64,000 bases of DNA. Source: Sphingomonas sp. CL5.1 (lineage in GTDB: Bacteria > Pseudomonadota > Alphaproteobacteria > Sphingomonadales > Sphingomonadaceae). Numbering within the stretch: position 1 is the stretch's first letter; every line of letters begins with the position of its first letter. The stretch is taken from contig NZ_CP050137.1 of the NCBI RefSeq assembly GCF_013344685.1, positions 434,001 through 498,000 of the forward strand, read 5' to 3'. The notes under the pieces were generated by a model. That model ran no database searches and had not been told where the DNA came from. It worked only from the letters and a program-made list of their open reading frames with translations. Of the stretch, positions 8,944-17,134 are shown in pieces. Made by a program: the position numbers and the translations under genes.

Positions 8944-8965
8944 ATGCGAAAATATTTTTTCGCAT
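8944..8965. terminator. AT-rich hairpin just inside the left end
   Basis: A perfect 9-bp inverted repeat, ATGCGAAAA and TTTTCGCAT, with a 4-base loop. It is AT-rich in an otherwise GC-rich region. With T and A runs on both sides it could terminate transcription in either direction, insulating the element from the chromosome, or serve as a recombination accessory site. Confidence 0.45.
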
Positions 8966-8972
8966 GTCGAGA

Positions 8973-9135
8973 TACCGTCAAGCCTACCGTCAGAAAAGTT
9001 CGATCTTGAAATTATTGAGCTTTTTGGGCTGGCGATGAAGTTCGACATTTCGTCATCTATCGCTGGAGACGGGAACTGCCAGCAGTTTGGCATCGACTCG
9101 GAGAATGTGCTCGATGAAACAGGATTATACCGTCA
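8973..9135. repeat. Left-end direct repeats TACCGTCA (candidate integrase arm sites)
   Basis: Copies lie at 8973-8980 (as ATACCGTCA from 8972), 8985-8992 and 9127-9135. The same motif is clustered at the right end (50967, 51041, 51066 inverted, 51105, 51117 with one mismatch) and I do not see such clustering elsewhere. Short repeats near both ends of an element with a P4-type integrase are expected for arm-type integrase or excisionase binding. The stretch 8912-9171 holds no gene. Confidence 0.55.
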
Positions 9136-9171
9136 CGGTGCTTCGTTAGCTATCCTCAAGAGCTGCCGCAC

Positions 9172-9702
9172 CTAACCAAAACCCGCGACAACGGTTTCGA
9201 TGGGCAGGAACAGCGTTCGGCTGTCCTCGGGATACTCTATGAACTCCGCACAGCGCAGATAGAAGCGTTTGGCCGCTTCATCCTTCGCTTGGACAAGCAC
9301 GGCCCCTATGCCGATGCTTTGCGAGGCGACTGCAATCCGCCGCAGCGCGTCCGACAAAAGGTCCATACCGAGGCCCTTGCCCGCATGGTCGAGGCTAACG
9401 GCGAGCCGCCCGATAATCGAAACCGGAATCAGGTCGGGCGCGTTACGCCGCATCTTGCCGGGAGCCGCGCTGCGTTCAACCGATCCGGCCGAGATACAGA
9501 AGTAGCCGACGACCCGATTGCCTGCGCACACGACATAGGTGCGCGAGAACCGGCTTTCGTTCTTCAAGGCGCGATGGCGCAGCCAGTCGTTCAGGACAGG
9601 CTCGCCGCAGTCGAACGCCGAAAGATCATGCTCTGTCGTCAGAGGTATGGGGGCAGACAGTCGCAATTCAGGATGGTCCGGCGTGTCGTCTATTTCTGCC
9701 AT
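9172..9702 (-). CDS. GNAT-type toxin of a type II toxin-antitoxin pair (TacT/AtaT-like)
   Basis: A 176-residue GNAT protein with the TacT-type opening PIPLTTEHDLSAFDCG..LNDWLRHRA, then the strand VSIIGRLAVSLDHAGKGLGMDLLSDALRR carrying the acetyl-CoA loop, and a C-terminal RTLFLPIE. Toxins of this family acetylate the amino group of charged aminoacyl-tRNAs and stop translation. It overlaps the upstream antitoxin gene by 13 bp, the usual arrangement. At the left edge of the element it would act as an addiction module stabilising the ICE. Confidence 0.9.
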   Translation of the reverse strand: MAEIDDTPDHPELRLSAPIPLTTEHDLSAFDCGEPVLNDWLRHRALKNESRFSRTYVVCAGNRVVGYFCISAGSVERSAAPGKMRRNAPDLIPVSIIGRLAVSLDHAGKGLGMDLLSDALRRIAVASQSIGIGAVLVQAKDEAAKRFYLRCAEFIEYPEDSRTLFLPIETVVAGFG

Positions 9703-10031
9703 GCCGGGGTCCGACGCAGCAACGCCTTGAGCTTCGGTCCCGGCGCAGGCGGGTTGTCGAGCGCCTGCATGAAGGCGTCGTAGCGTTCGGAGTCTAGCGT
9801 GAACAAACGCTGGTCGAGCAGCACATCCACCGCTTGCCGCCGTGCGCTTTCCACCATGAACTCGGTGCGCGTCTTGCCGAGGACTGCCGCAGCATCGTCA
9901 ATGAGCTGGCGCGTGCCGGTTTCGATACGCAGATTGATGCTACCCTTGGTGTCGGTCGCAGAGGCGCGCACGGCGACGGCAGCGGTCGCAGAGCGGGAAG
10001 ATTCGGAAGGGGCGAGACGTGTTTTTGCCAT
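9690..10031 (-). CDS. DUF1778 (RHH) antitoxin
   Basis: A 113-residue protein from the Met at 10031 (MAKTRLAPSESS). The central part reads SINLRIETGTRQLIDDAAAVLGKTRTEFMVESARR, a ribbon-helix-helix DNA-binding domain of the DUF1778 family. The C-terminal helices (LDSERYDAFMQALDNPPAP) are the toxin-wrapping part. The open frame extends upstream to 10133, but the 10031 start is preferred because the predicted promoter lies at 10038-10066. The protein should repress its own promoter and neutralise the GNAT toxin encoded downstream. Confidence 0.87.
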   Translation of the reverse strand: MAKTRLAPSESSRSATAAVAVRASATDTKGSINLRIETGTRQLIDDAAAVLGKTRTEFMVESARRQAVDVLLDQRLFTLDSERYDAFMQALDNPPAPGPKLKALLRRTPAWQK

Positions 10032-10037
10032 GATCGG

Positions 10038-10066
10038 AATATGGGAGGTTGTATCCACACTGTCAA
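10038..10066 (-). promoter_or_regulatory. Predicted promoter of the toxin-antitoxin operon
   Basis: On the minus strand TTGACA (10066-10061) is followed after 17 bases by CATATT (10043-10038), a good sigma-70 promoter. Transcription would begin at or within a base or two of the antitoxin ATG at 10031, and no ribosome-binding site precedes that ATG. A leaderless mRNA is therefore likely. Confidence 0.6.
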
Positions 10067-10133
10067 TACGAACGATTGTAAGAAAGGTGGGTTTTGTCCT
10101 TCGAGCGGGGCGCTCGGCTTCGCCCAGAACCAC

Positions 10134-10482
10134 GCCTTTGGCGCGTTTCGCAGTTCGGCTTCAAACCCTAACGCATGGCTGTGGCTCTTTACAAAAGCTG
10201 TCCCGGCGCCAGAGCGCCGGGGCTTTGTCACTGGCGGCCCTGCGGCTCTCTACAGCGCAATGTGGTAGCGCGTTCGCCTCCGGCCGGCGCACCGGGCGAA
10301 GATAACAACTACGTCTACGCTATAGCCCTATAAAATCGAGCGGAAGTTCGATTGTGACTGGCTTAGTAATATCCATATAGAACATACTGAGAACATATGC
10401 TAGCTTAAATGAGAGCGGTCGAGTTTTCCATCCGATTAACGCTCACAAAACTGGCTGTAGGTCGGCGCGTTGGGGGGATGCC
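10134..10482. other. Non-coding region between toxin-antitoxin and defence genes
   Basis: I see no gene here. It contains an 8-bp perfect stem CCCGGCGC/GCGCCGGG with loop CAGA (10202-10221), followed by GCTTTGTC. It resembles a rightward terminator. An AT-richer stretch from about 10300 to 10440 probably carries the promoter of the following ATPase gene. A GGGGGA ribosome site precedes its GTG. Confidence 0.4.
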
Positions 10483-12777
10483 GTGACGGTTGAACGTTTT
10501 CAGTTGCTTCGCAATGTCGGCCAGTTTGATTCCGTCAACGCCGGCGCGCAAATTGCGCTGACGCCGTTGACACTGGTTTATGCCGAGAACGGGCGCGGCA
10601 AAACCACGCTTGCCGCCATCCTCCGGTCGCTCAGCATTGGCGACGCCGCGCTAATCGAGGACCGGCATAGGCTTGGTGCTGCCCATCCACCGCATGTCGT
10701 CCTTACCGTTGGCGGCAATCAGGTCATTTATCAGAATGGTGCATGGGTTGCGCCGTTGCCGCGTGTCGCGGTGTTCGATGACGCTTTTGTGTCCGCAAAT
10801 GTCTGTTCCGGCATCGAGATCGAAAGCTCGCACCGCCAGAACCTACATGAGCTGATCCTTGGTGCGCGGGGCGTCGCACTCAACACGGAACTGCAACGTT
10901 ATGTAGCCGCGATTGAGCAGCATAATCGCGATCTACGCGCACGCGAGGCGGCGATCCCCGCCGCCCAGCGCGCTGGCCTAACCGTGGACGCCTTTTGCGC
11001 CTTGCCAGCCGATGACGTCATCGACGCGCGGGTTCAGGACGCCGAGCGCAACCTTGCCGCTGCGCAGGCTGCCGACGCCATACGTCAACGTGATTCGTTC
11101 CTGCCGCTATCATTGCCGGGCTTCGATCTTACTGCCGTCGCGGAGGTGCTGGCGCACACGCTACCGGACGTGCAGGCTGAGACAGCCGCGCGGGTGCGGG
11201 TGCATTTGCAGAGGCTCGGACGCGGTGGCGAGGCATGGATCGGCGAAGGCATGTCGCGCATCTCGGGCGCAAGCGAAGGGCAGGATGGCGACGCCTGCCC
11301 ATTCTGCGCACAAGACCTCGCGGGCTCGCCGCTTATTCGCCACTACGAGATATATTTCAGCGACGCCTACAACGGGCTGAAATCCGCCATTATCGACACA
11401 GGCAAGGGAATCGCCGACTCACACAGCGGCGAGATTCAGGCGGCGTTTGAGCGCGCGGTGCGCGTCGCGGTGCAGACCCGCGATTTCTGGCGCGGCTTCA
11501 TGGACGTGCCTGACATCAACGTGGACACCGCCGCCATTCTGCGCAACTGGACGGCGGCGCGCGATGCAGTGTTGACGACACTGCGAGCCAAGGCGGCGGC
11601 ACCCCTTGAAGCGATGACTCTGCCAGCCGAAGCTACCGCCGCAGTCGAGGCATTCGCACGCGACGCCGAGGCGATTGACGCCGTGTCCGCCACGCTGGCC
11701 GTCTGCAATGGCCAGATCGCTCTGGTCAAAGAACAGGCCGCCGTGGCCAATGCCGCCACGCTCACCGCCGACCTTGCCCGGTTGCAGGCGGTCAAGGCTC
11801 GCCATATGCCGCCGCTCAATGCCGCCTGCGATGCCTATGCTGCGGAGAAGGAGGCTAAGGCCGAATCCGAGCGTTTGCGTACTGCGGCAAGAGCTGCACT
11901 CGACCAGTATCGCACCACCATTTTCCCAGCTTACGAGCGGTCGATCAACGACTACCTTGGCCGCTTCAATGCCGGTTTCCGGCTGGGCGCGGTTGGCTCG
12001 ATCAATACGCGAGCAGGATCATCTGCCAGCTATAGCGTCGTCATCAATAACGTCGCGGTCGGGCTGACCGCCAATGGCGGGCCATCCTTCCGCACAACCC
12101 TTAGCGCGGGCGACCGCAACACGCTGGCGCTGGCGTTCTTTTTTGCCTCGCTGGAGCAAGACTCCAATCTTGCCGACAAGATCGTGGTCATAGACGACCC
12201 GATGACCAGCCTTGATGAGCATCGCTCGCTTGCGACGATCCTCGAACTGCGTGCTCTGGTAGGCCGCGTGCGTCAGGTTATTGTCCTGTCGCACTCCAAA
12301 CCGTTCCTGTGCCAAATGTGGGAAGGAGCGGACAGGCAAACGCGCTCTGCGTTGCGGATCAGTCGCGACGGCAACGGTTCCACACTGGCCGTGTGGGACG
12401 TGCATCAGGATTGCATCACCGAACACGACAAGCGGCACGCTTTGGTAAGCGCTTATATTCAGTCCGCCAATGCAGCGAACGAACGCGCCGTCGCCGAGGC
12501 TCTCCGGCCGATCCTCGAAGCCTATATGCGTATTGCCTATCCGGCACTGTTCCCACCGGGGAGCCTGCTTGGATCATTCATCAACGTATGCCGTCAACGA
12601 TTTGGACAGGCCACGGAGGTTCTGAACGCGGCTGACATTGCTGAACTGGAGCGGCTTTTGAACTATGCCAACCGTTTCCACCACGACAGCAACCGGGCAT
12701 GGCAAACGGCGGCGATCAACGATCAGGAGCTGCTCGACTATGCGCAGCGCACGCTCCGGTTCACGGCACGGCACTGA
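10483..12777 (+). CDS. RloC/PrrC-like AAA_13 ATPase, probable defence nuclease
   Basis: A 764-residue protein. Walker A is AENGRGKTT at residues 34-42. The middle is long and helical (coiled coil) with a CPFC pair near residue 271, like the zinc hook of RloC. The ABC signature LSAGDRNTLALA is near 540 and Walker B VVIDDPMTSLDEH near 567. The C-terminal domain has R675-x3-E679 and H733/H734, the same residue types as the R/E/H anticodon-nuclease triad of PrrC and RloC. That suggests an ATPase-gated tRNA nuclease causing abortive infection. The start is GTG; an ATG five bases upstream runs into TGA at once. It lies just upstream of the methyltransferase gene. Confidence 0.75.
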   Translation: MTVERFQLLRNVGQFDSVNAGAQIALTPLTLVYAENGRGKTTLAAILRSLSIGDAALIEDRHRLGAAHPPHVVLTVGGNQVIYQNGAWVAPLPRVAVFDDAFVSANVCSGIEIESSHRQNLHELILGARGVALNTELQRYVAAIEQHNRDLRAREAAIPAAQRAGLTVDAFCALPADDVIDARVQDAERNLAAAQAADAIRQRDSFLPLSLPGFDLTAVAEVLAHTLPDVQAETAARVRVHLQRLGRGGEAWIGEGMSRISGASEGQDGDACPFCAQDLAGSPLIRHYEIYFSDAYNGLKSAIIDTGKGIADSHSGEIQAAFERAVRVAVQTRDFWRGFMDVPDINVDTAAILRNWTAARDAVLTTLRAKAAAPLEAMTLPAEATAAVEAFARDAEAIDAVSATLAVCNGQIALVKEQAAVANAATLTADLARLQAVKARHMPPLNAACDAYAAEKEAKAESERLRTAARAALDQYRTTIFPAYERSINDYLGRFNAGFRLGAVGSINTRAGSSASYSVVINNVAVGLTANGGPSFRTTLSAGDRNTLALAFFFASLEQDSNLADKIVVIDDPMTSLDEHRSLATILELRALVGRVRQVIVLSHSKPFLCQMWEGADRQTRSALRISRDGNGSTLAVWDVHQDCITEHDKRHALVSAYIQSANAANERAVAEALRPILEAYMRIAYPALFPPGSLLGSFINVCRQRFGQATEVLNAADIAELERLLNYANRFHHDSNRAWQTAAINDQELLDYAQRTLRFTARH

Positions 12778-12809
12778 GCGACTAAGAACCTTGGTCGCAG
12801 GCGCTTTCC

Positions 12810-12864
12810 GTATTACAAAAAAGATCTCTTTGTTCTTGTGATACAAAAACCTCCGAGCTATCCT
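12810..12864 (+). promoter_or_regulatory. Methyltransferase promoter with overlapping inverted repeat (candidate operator)
   Basis: TTGTGA (12836-12841), 17 bases, TATCCT (12859-12864) form a good promoter for the methyltransferase gene at 12896. An imperfect inverted repeat, GTATTACAA (12810-12818) and TTGTGATAC (12836-12844), 8 of 9 matching, overlaps the -35 box. Since the gene product begins with a ribbon-helix-helix domain, this is a natural autorepression site. Confidence 0.55.
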
Positions 12865-12895
12865 GTTCTCGTATCTGAGTCGAGAAGGGACAAGC

Positions 12896-14158
12896 ATGGG
12901 GCGGCCAAAAGCAAATAATCCACGATCAGCCATTACGCCGGTCCGTCTTACCGAGGAGGAACGTGCCTCGTTCGAGGACATGGCCGAAGGCATGGGCTTC
13001 TCCAATGTCAGCGAATATGTTCGCTTCCTTCACAATCAGGTCCTTGCCGGCCAGCAGGCCGCTGGCCCCGATGCAGTAGAGAACTTCGGCACCCGCTTTC
13101 CCAAACGGCTGATCCGCTCGTTCCACAAGACCGTCTTCGGCGAAATGATATGGGGCGATTCGCGCGCCTATTTGTTCAATGGCACGAAGCCGGCAAGCGT
13201 GGACCTTATAATGACTAGCCCGCCCTTTGGGTTGGTTCGGAAAAAGAGCTATGGCAACGAGGACGCCGACGAGTATTGCAACTGGTTTCGTCCTTTTGCG
13301 GAAGGCTTCAAGCGTGTTCTGAAGGACGACGGCAGTCTTGTCATCGATATTGGTGGCGCATGGGTACCGGGCCAGCCCACACGTAGCCTCTACCACTTCA
13401 AGCTGCTGGTCATGTTGGTGGAAGAATACGGCTTCCACCTATGCCAAGAGCATTATTGGTGGAATCCGGCCAAGCTGCCCACTCCCGCTGAATGGGTGAA
13501 CGTGCGGCGTGTTCGCGTGAAGGACGCGGTGAACACGGTGTGGTGGCTATCTAAGACGCCATTCCCAAAGGCCAACAACCGCCGCATCCTTGCGCCCTAC
13601 AGCAAGTCAATGCAGGACCTGTTGCGCAACGGCTACGTTGCCAAGCTGCGCCCGTCAGGGCACGACATTTCCAGCAAGTTTCAGAAGGATAACGGCGGCT
13701 CCGTGCCGCCCAACCTGCTCGCAATTGCCAATACCGAATCGACCAGCCGGTATCAGGAACATTGCCGCGACAACAATATCCCGATCCATCCGGCCCGTTT
13801 CCCGCCGCAGTTACCTGAGTATTTCATCCGCTTTCTCACCAACAAGGGTGACACCGTGCTTGATCCCTTCGGAGGTTCCTGCGTCACCGGCGCGGTTGCT
13901 GAGGCGTTAGAGCGGAAATGGGTCTGTTGCGAAATGTCGGAGGAATACCTGAACGGCGCGCTAGCACGCTTCACGCCACGGCCTGCGCTGTTGCTGAAAG
14001 ATCGCCCCGTCACCTATGAGATCGCGCCGCCATGCGCCGTACCAGTTGACGAGGACGAAGTGCCGCTGTTCGCCGATGGCGGAGCCAAGCGTCCTCCATC
14101 GGCTAAAGATGCAGCGTCACAGCCTCAGCCCAAGCGTCGAGCCCGTGCGGCTGCGTAA
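12896..14158 (+). CDS. DNA methyltransferase (beta class, SPPF type) with N-terminal ribbon-helix-helix domain
   Basis: A 420-residue protein. Residues about 13-46 (ITPVRLTEEERASFEDMAEG..SEYVRFL) look like a ribbon-helix-helix DNA-binding domain. The catalytic motif TSPPF is at 108-112 and the SAM-binding motif DPFGGSCVTG is near 323-332. The order IV then I is the beta arrangement, and SPPF is typical of N4-cytosine enzymes such as M.PvuII. The last 40 residues are basic and low-complexity. Its 3' end overlaps the convergent McrC-like gene by 56 bp. It probably protects host DNA from the adjacent McrBC-like nuclease, with autoregulation through the RHH domain. Confidence 0.85.
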   Translation: MGRPKANNPRSAITPVRLTEEERASFEDMAEGMGFSNVSEYVRFLHNQVLAGQQAAGPDAVENFGTRFPKRLIRSFHKTVFGEMIWGDSRAYLFNGTKPASVDLIMTSPPFGLVRKKSYGNEDADEYCNWFRPFAEGFKRVLKDDGSLVIDIGGAWVPGQPTRSLYHFKLLVMLVEEYGFHLCQEHYWWNPAKLPTPAEWVNVRRVRVKDAVNTVWWLSKTPFPKANNRRILAPYSKSMQDLLRNGYVAKLRPSGHDISSKFQKDNGGSVPPNLLAIANTESTSRYQEHCRDNNIPIHPARFPPQLPEYFIRFLTNKGDTVLDPFGGSCVTGAVAEALERKWVCCEMSEEYLNGALARFTPRPALLLKDRPVTYEIAPPCAVPVDEDEVPLFADGGAKRPPSAKDAASQPQPKRRARAAA

Positions 14159-15335
14159 TGGCCGCAAAATCCACGCAGAACGGTGCCGGTGCCGCGTGCC
14201 CCACGCGCACCGGTGCATTGCGTGATAGCGCCACCAGTGATCGTTCTAAGAGGGGGCCGGTAGCATCCGCTGACGCATAGCTCCGGCCATATCGAACAAC
14301 TTGGTCAACGGCCTCGCGAAAGCGCACGGCTGCCGTATCCCCCGCGATGTATTTGACTTCGACCACCGCTGCAGCGGCACCCGCTTCGCGGTCCACCACG
14401 ACCAAATCGGGGCGCTCCGTTCCGGTGGCAATCCCGTAATCTCGCAGCGCATCGCGCACCGCCGCTTCCGAAGACTCCAGCGGAGCGGGTACGTGGTACT
14501 TGGTGATTTGCTGCCAATAGACTGCAAAGCGCCCCGCCGTCACGATAGGGCCCGACGAGTCGGAACCGAGAAGGTGTAGGTGCAGCGTCCCGCCGCTGGC
14601 GCGCGCCAGCGCCTCGCCAATAGCCAGCCCAACCGCCAGCTCGAACCGACGCCAATCCTCCAGCGGCGCGATCAGCGCAGATCGCGCTACGCGATCCATT
14701 GCCTCTACGTCGCCGCGTTCCAACCCTTGCAGAAGACGGTAGGCTTCAACAGCCTTGCGGTAGAGCGGGCGGCGCGACCGCGCTGAATCCCGCACTGCGC
14801 CGGCGTTCGGACGCCGGCCGAGCGATACGGCCTTGAGCGGCTCGCGCAGCGCCTCGATCCTCTGGACGCGACGCATTTGCGTCTGCGCCGCCTCGATCAT
14901 CGGCAGATACGGAGAATTGTCACCCTGCCACGATAGCAGCCGCGCCGTATAGGCCGCAGCTTCGCGCAATACCCACGCTAGCAGCATGTTCGGCCCTGTA
15001 TTGAAGCTCCGCACCGGCTCATGTGTGACAAGAGCGGAGGGCAGGCCTGTCTGCTGGCGATAGAGCCACGTCTTACGCGCATCGATCCGTCCGCGCGCCA
15101 CAGCATCATCCACCCGTTCCCGATAGGTCAGCAGCGCCTGCGCCTCGTGCGGGCGCGCGGCAAGATACCCCACCAACGCCCGGACCGGCGCGGACATCGC
15201 CCAATGGCCTTTGAGAATATCAACGTCGCGGCGCTGATCGAGGCGCGGAACCTCGCCATCAATCTGCGCGCCGCCCCTGAAATACCGCAGCAGCAGCCCC
15301 GCCGAATAATCGACTATGGCCGCATCTATGGTCAT
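14103..15335 (-). CDS. McrC-like PD-(D/E)xK nuclease subunit
   Basis: A 410-residue protein. The C-terminal third has the PD-(D/E)xK core: RPDLVVVD near residue 308, then VVEVKY near 325. The N-terminal two thirds are helical with a repeated RRVQRIEALREPLK-like pattern seen in McrC and related proteins. Its ATG overlaps the stop of the McrB-like gene by one base (taATG), so the two are translationally coupled and act together: the AAA+ partner translocates, this subunit cuts. Identity is by motif and context, not strong sequence recognition. Confidence 0.75.
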   Translation of the reverse strand: MTIDAAIVDYSAGLLLRYFRGGAQIDGEVPRLDQRRDVDILKGHWAMSAPVRALVGYLAARPHEAQALLTYRERVDDAVARGRIDARKTWLYRQQTGLPSALVTHEPVRSFNTGPNMLLAWVLREAAAYTARLLSWQGDNSPYLPMIEAAQTQMRRVQRIEALREPLKAVSLGRRPNAGAVRDSARSRRPLYRKAVEAYRLLQGLERGDVEAMDRVARSALIAPLEDWRRFELAVGLAIGEALARASGGTLHLHLLGSDSSGPIVTAGRFAVYWQQITKYHVPAPLESSEAAVRDALRDYGIATGTERPDLVVVDREAGAAAAVVEVKYIAGDTAAVRFREAVDQVVRYGRSYASADATGPLLERSLVALSRNAPVRVGHAAPAPFCVDFAAITQPHGLDAWAEAVTLHL

Positions 15336-17134
15336 TAGATCGCCACCGCTTCTAGCCTGCTTTTGACCCGCGCCGCCTGATCGGCTGAAAGCGCGAACGC
15401 TGTAGCGGTCGCATCGGCGATATTGTGCGCGTCCTGAAGCACGATGCCATCCAGCATCGGCAGCAGTACCATATCAAGCGCGTCGAGCGCGGCGCTGCGC
15501 ATCGCGTCACTGGCCGGGCCGAAAAAGGCTTCGTCCGGCACAAGCTGACGGATCGCGGCTATCGCGTCGATGATCGGAGCAGAACCAATCACGCGCGCCG
15601 AGTTGATCGCGGTCCAGACATCGGCAAGCGGGCAGGAGTCGCCCGCCGCCGGAACGGGCGCAGCAGGGTCTGTCTTCGCGATGAACGCGGCGATGAATCC
15701 CCGCAGATCGCCGGGCGCATCGACGTAGACCCAGCCGAAGCGGCGGCTGAGGGCATAGGACATCTGATAGAGCGATGCCTTGTCGATGGAATTGATCGTG
15801 GCAATCAATCGCCACGCCGCACCCGGCGAGAATTCATGATCTCCCGCCCCTCCAGGCTTCGCCTTCGGCAGGATCACATAGGGCTGGCTGTTCTTATCGG
15901 TAATGTCGGTTCGGTAGGGCAGCGTTGTCTGCTGGCCCGACAACACCGTGAACAGTGGCCCGATCACTTTGTCGATATCACAGCGGTTCAGTTCGTCGAT
16001 AATGAACGGCCGGTCGAAATCCCGTAGCAATATACCCGGCACAAAATCCACATCACCATCGCCGACCGGCTGATAGCCGCCGATAATGTCCTGCGAACTC
16101 CAATCCGAAGAACCCGTCACCAGAGTCCATTCGCCGCCCGGCAGATTGTCGGCGATCCACCGCGCCAGTGTCGTCTTGCCAGTGCCGGGCGGACCATAGA
16201 GCATAATGTGCTGTTTGCCCGACCGCAGCAGAGCGTTGATTTGGCGGTACACGGACGGATCAACGCCAAGAAGGTCTGTGTTCTCCGGGATGTTCAATGT
16301 CGCGGGGTCGATCTCAAGGATTCCCTCATCCTCTTCTTCCGCCGAGTCCTGCTGGGCTACGCGCGCTACTTGAGGCGGCGGACCGGCGCCATCCCATGCA
16401 GCCGTCAATTCAGCCCTAAGCCTCGCCGCTTCATTATCATCGCTAAGATCGTAGACGGCGATTGGCCCTGCTGCCCCGCCCTGTGGATGGGCCGTAATCG
16501 CGGCTTGGAGCGCGTCCACCACTTCCCCATAGGTGATCGCCACCGGAGCGCCGCCGATCTCGACTTGCTTGGCCTCGTTCCTTGGAAGTAGTCCGATAAG
16601 CGCGGCGAAAATGTATGGAGAATCCACCCGGACGCGCTTGGTTTCGCCCGTCTCGGGGTCTTCTTCTTTGAAGACACGGAATAGCGATCCATTGGCGACG
16701 TTGAAATTGACTGGATCGGAGGACGATCCCGCCGGCTGCAACGGGCCGTGAAACACGAACAACCCCGCCACCTCAAACTCATCGGCGCGCTCAAATGCAT
16801 CAGGACCGGTTTGGAGCAGCGGTAGGATTCGTACCGTCACAGCGGCAGACTGGCCCTGCGCCGTATTGACGCCGCCAATGCTGGCCTCTTCCGCCCCTTC
16901 GGGCAGCCGAGCCACAACCGGAACGGAGTTCAGATCAACTTGAAACAACCAGCGCGGCGGTTTGCCTTTGGAATAGCCGAGGTTGCCCCAATTGCCCGTC
17001 TGCGCGTCGATAGTGTGATTCCCAAGATTGCTTCCGCCCTTTGAGCCGGGTCTTTGGAATAGAAGATTCTGATCGCGTAGAAACGTGCTGAACCAACTGA
17101 AGACTTTCTGCCGGTTCTCTTGCCCCTTAGCCAT
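15335..17134 (-). CDS. McrB-like AAA+ NTPase of a two-subunit restriction system
   Basis: 599 residues from the ATG at 17134 (MAKGQENRQK), chosen for the GGAG site before it. The N-terminal 250 residues are a specificity region I do not recognise. The AAA+ core has Walker A YGPPGTGKTTLA near 313, the McrB-type segment RPFIIDELNRCDIDKVIGPL near 375, and the sensor segment IATINSIDKASLYQMSYAL followed by RRFGWVYVD. It is coupled to the McrC-like gene. With the methyltransferase this resembles the LlaJI-type layout (McrB/McrC-like restriction proteins plus a protective methylase) rather than classic modification-dependent McrBC. Confidence 0.82.
   Translation of the reverse strand: MAKGQENRQKVFSWFSTFLRDQNLLFQRPGSKGGSNLGNHTIDAQTGNWGNLGYSKGKPPRWLFQVDLNSVPVVARLPEGAEEASIGGVNTAQGQSAAVTVRILPLLQTGPDAFERADEFEVAGLFVFHGPLQPAGSSSDPVNFNVANGSLFRVFKEEDPETGETKRVRVDSPYIFAALIGLLPRNEAKQVEIGGAPVAITYGEVVDALQAAITAHPQGGAAGPIAVYDLSDDNEAARLRAELTAAWDGAGPPPQVARVAQQDSAEEEDEGILEIDPATLNIPENTDLLGVDPSVYRQINALLRSGKQHIMLYGPPGTGKTTLARWIADNLPGGEWTLVTGSSDWSSQDIIGGYQPVGDGDVDFVPGILLRDFDRPFIIDELNRCDIDKVIGPLFTVLSGQQTTLPYRTDITDKNSQPYVILPKAKPGGAGDHEFSPGAAWRLIATINSIDKASLYQMSYALSRRFGWVYVDAPGDLRGFIAAFIAKTDPAAPVPAAGDSCPLADVWTAINSARVIGSAPIIDAIAAIRQLVPDEAFFGPASDAMRSAALDALDMVLLPMLDGIVLQDAHNIADATATAFALSADQAARVKSRLEAVAI

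Noticed and set aside
10478..10486. ATG start for the RloC-like gene at 10478
   Set aside because: ATG CCG TGA stops at once. The GTG at 10483 opens the real frame.
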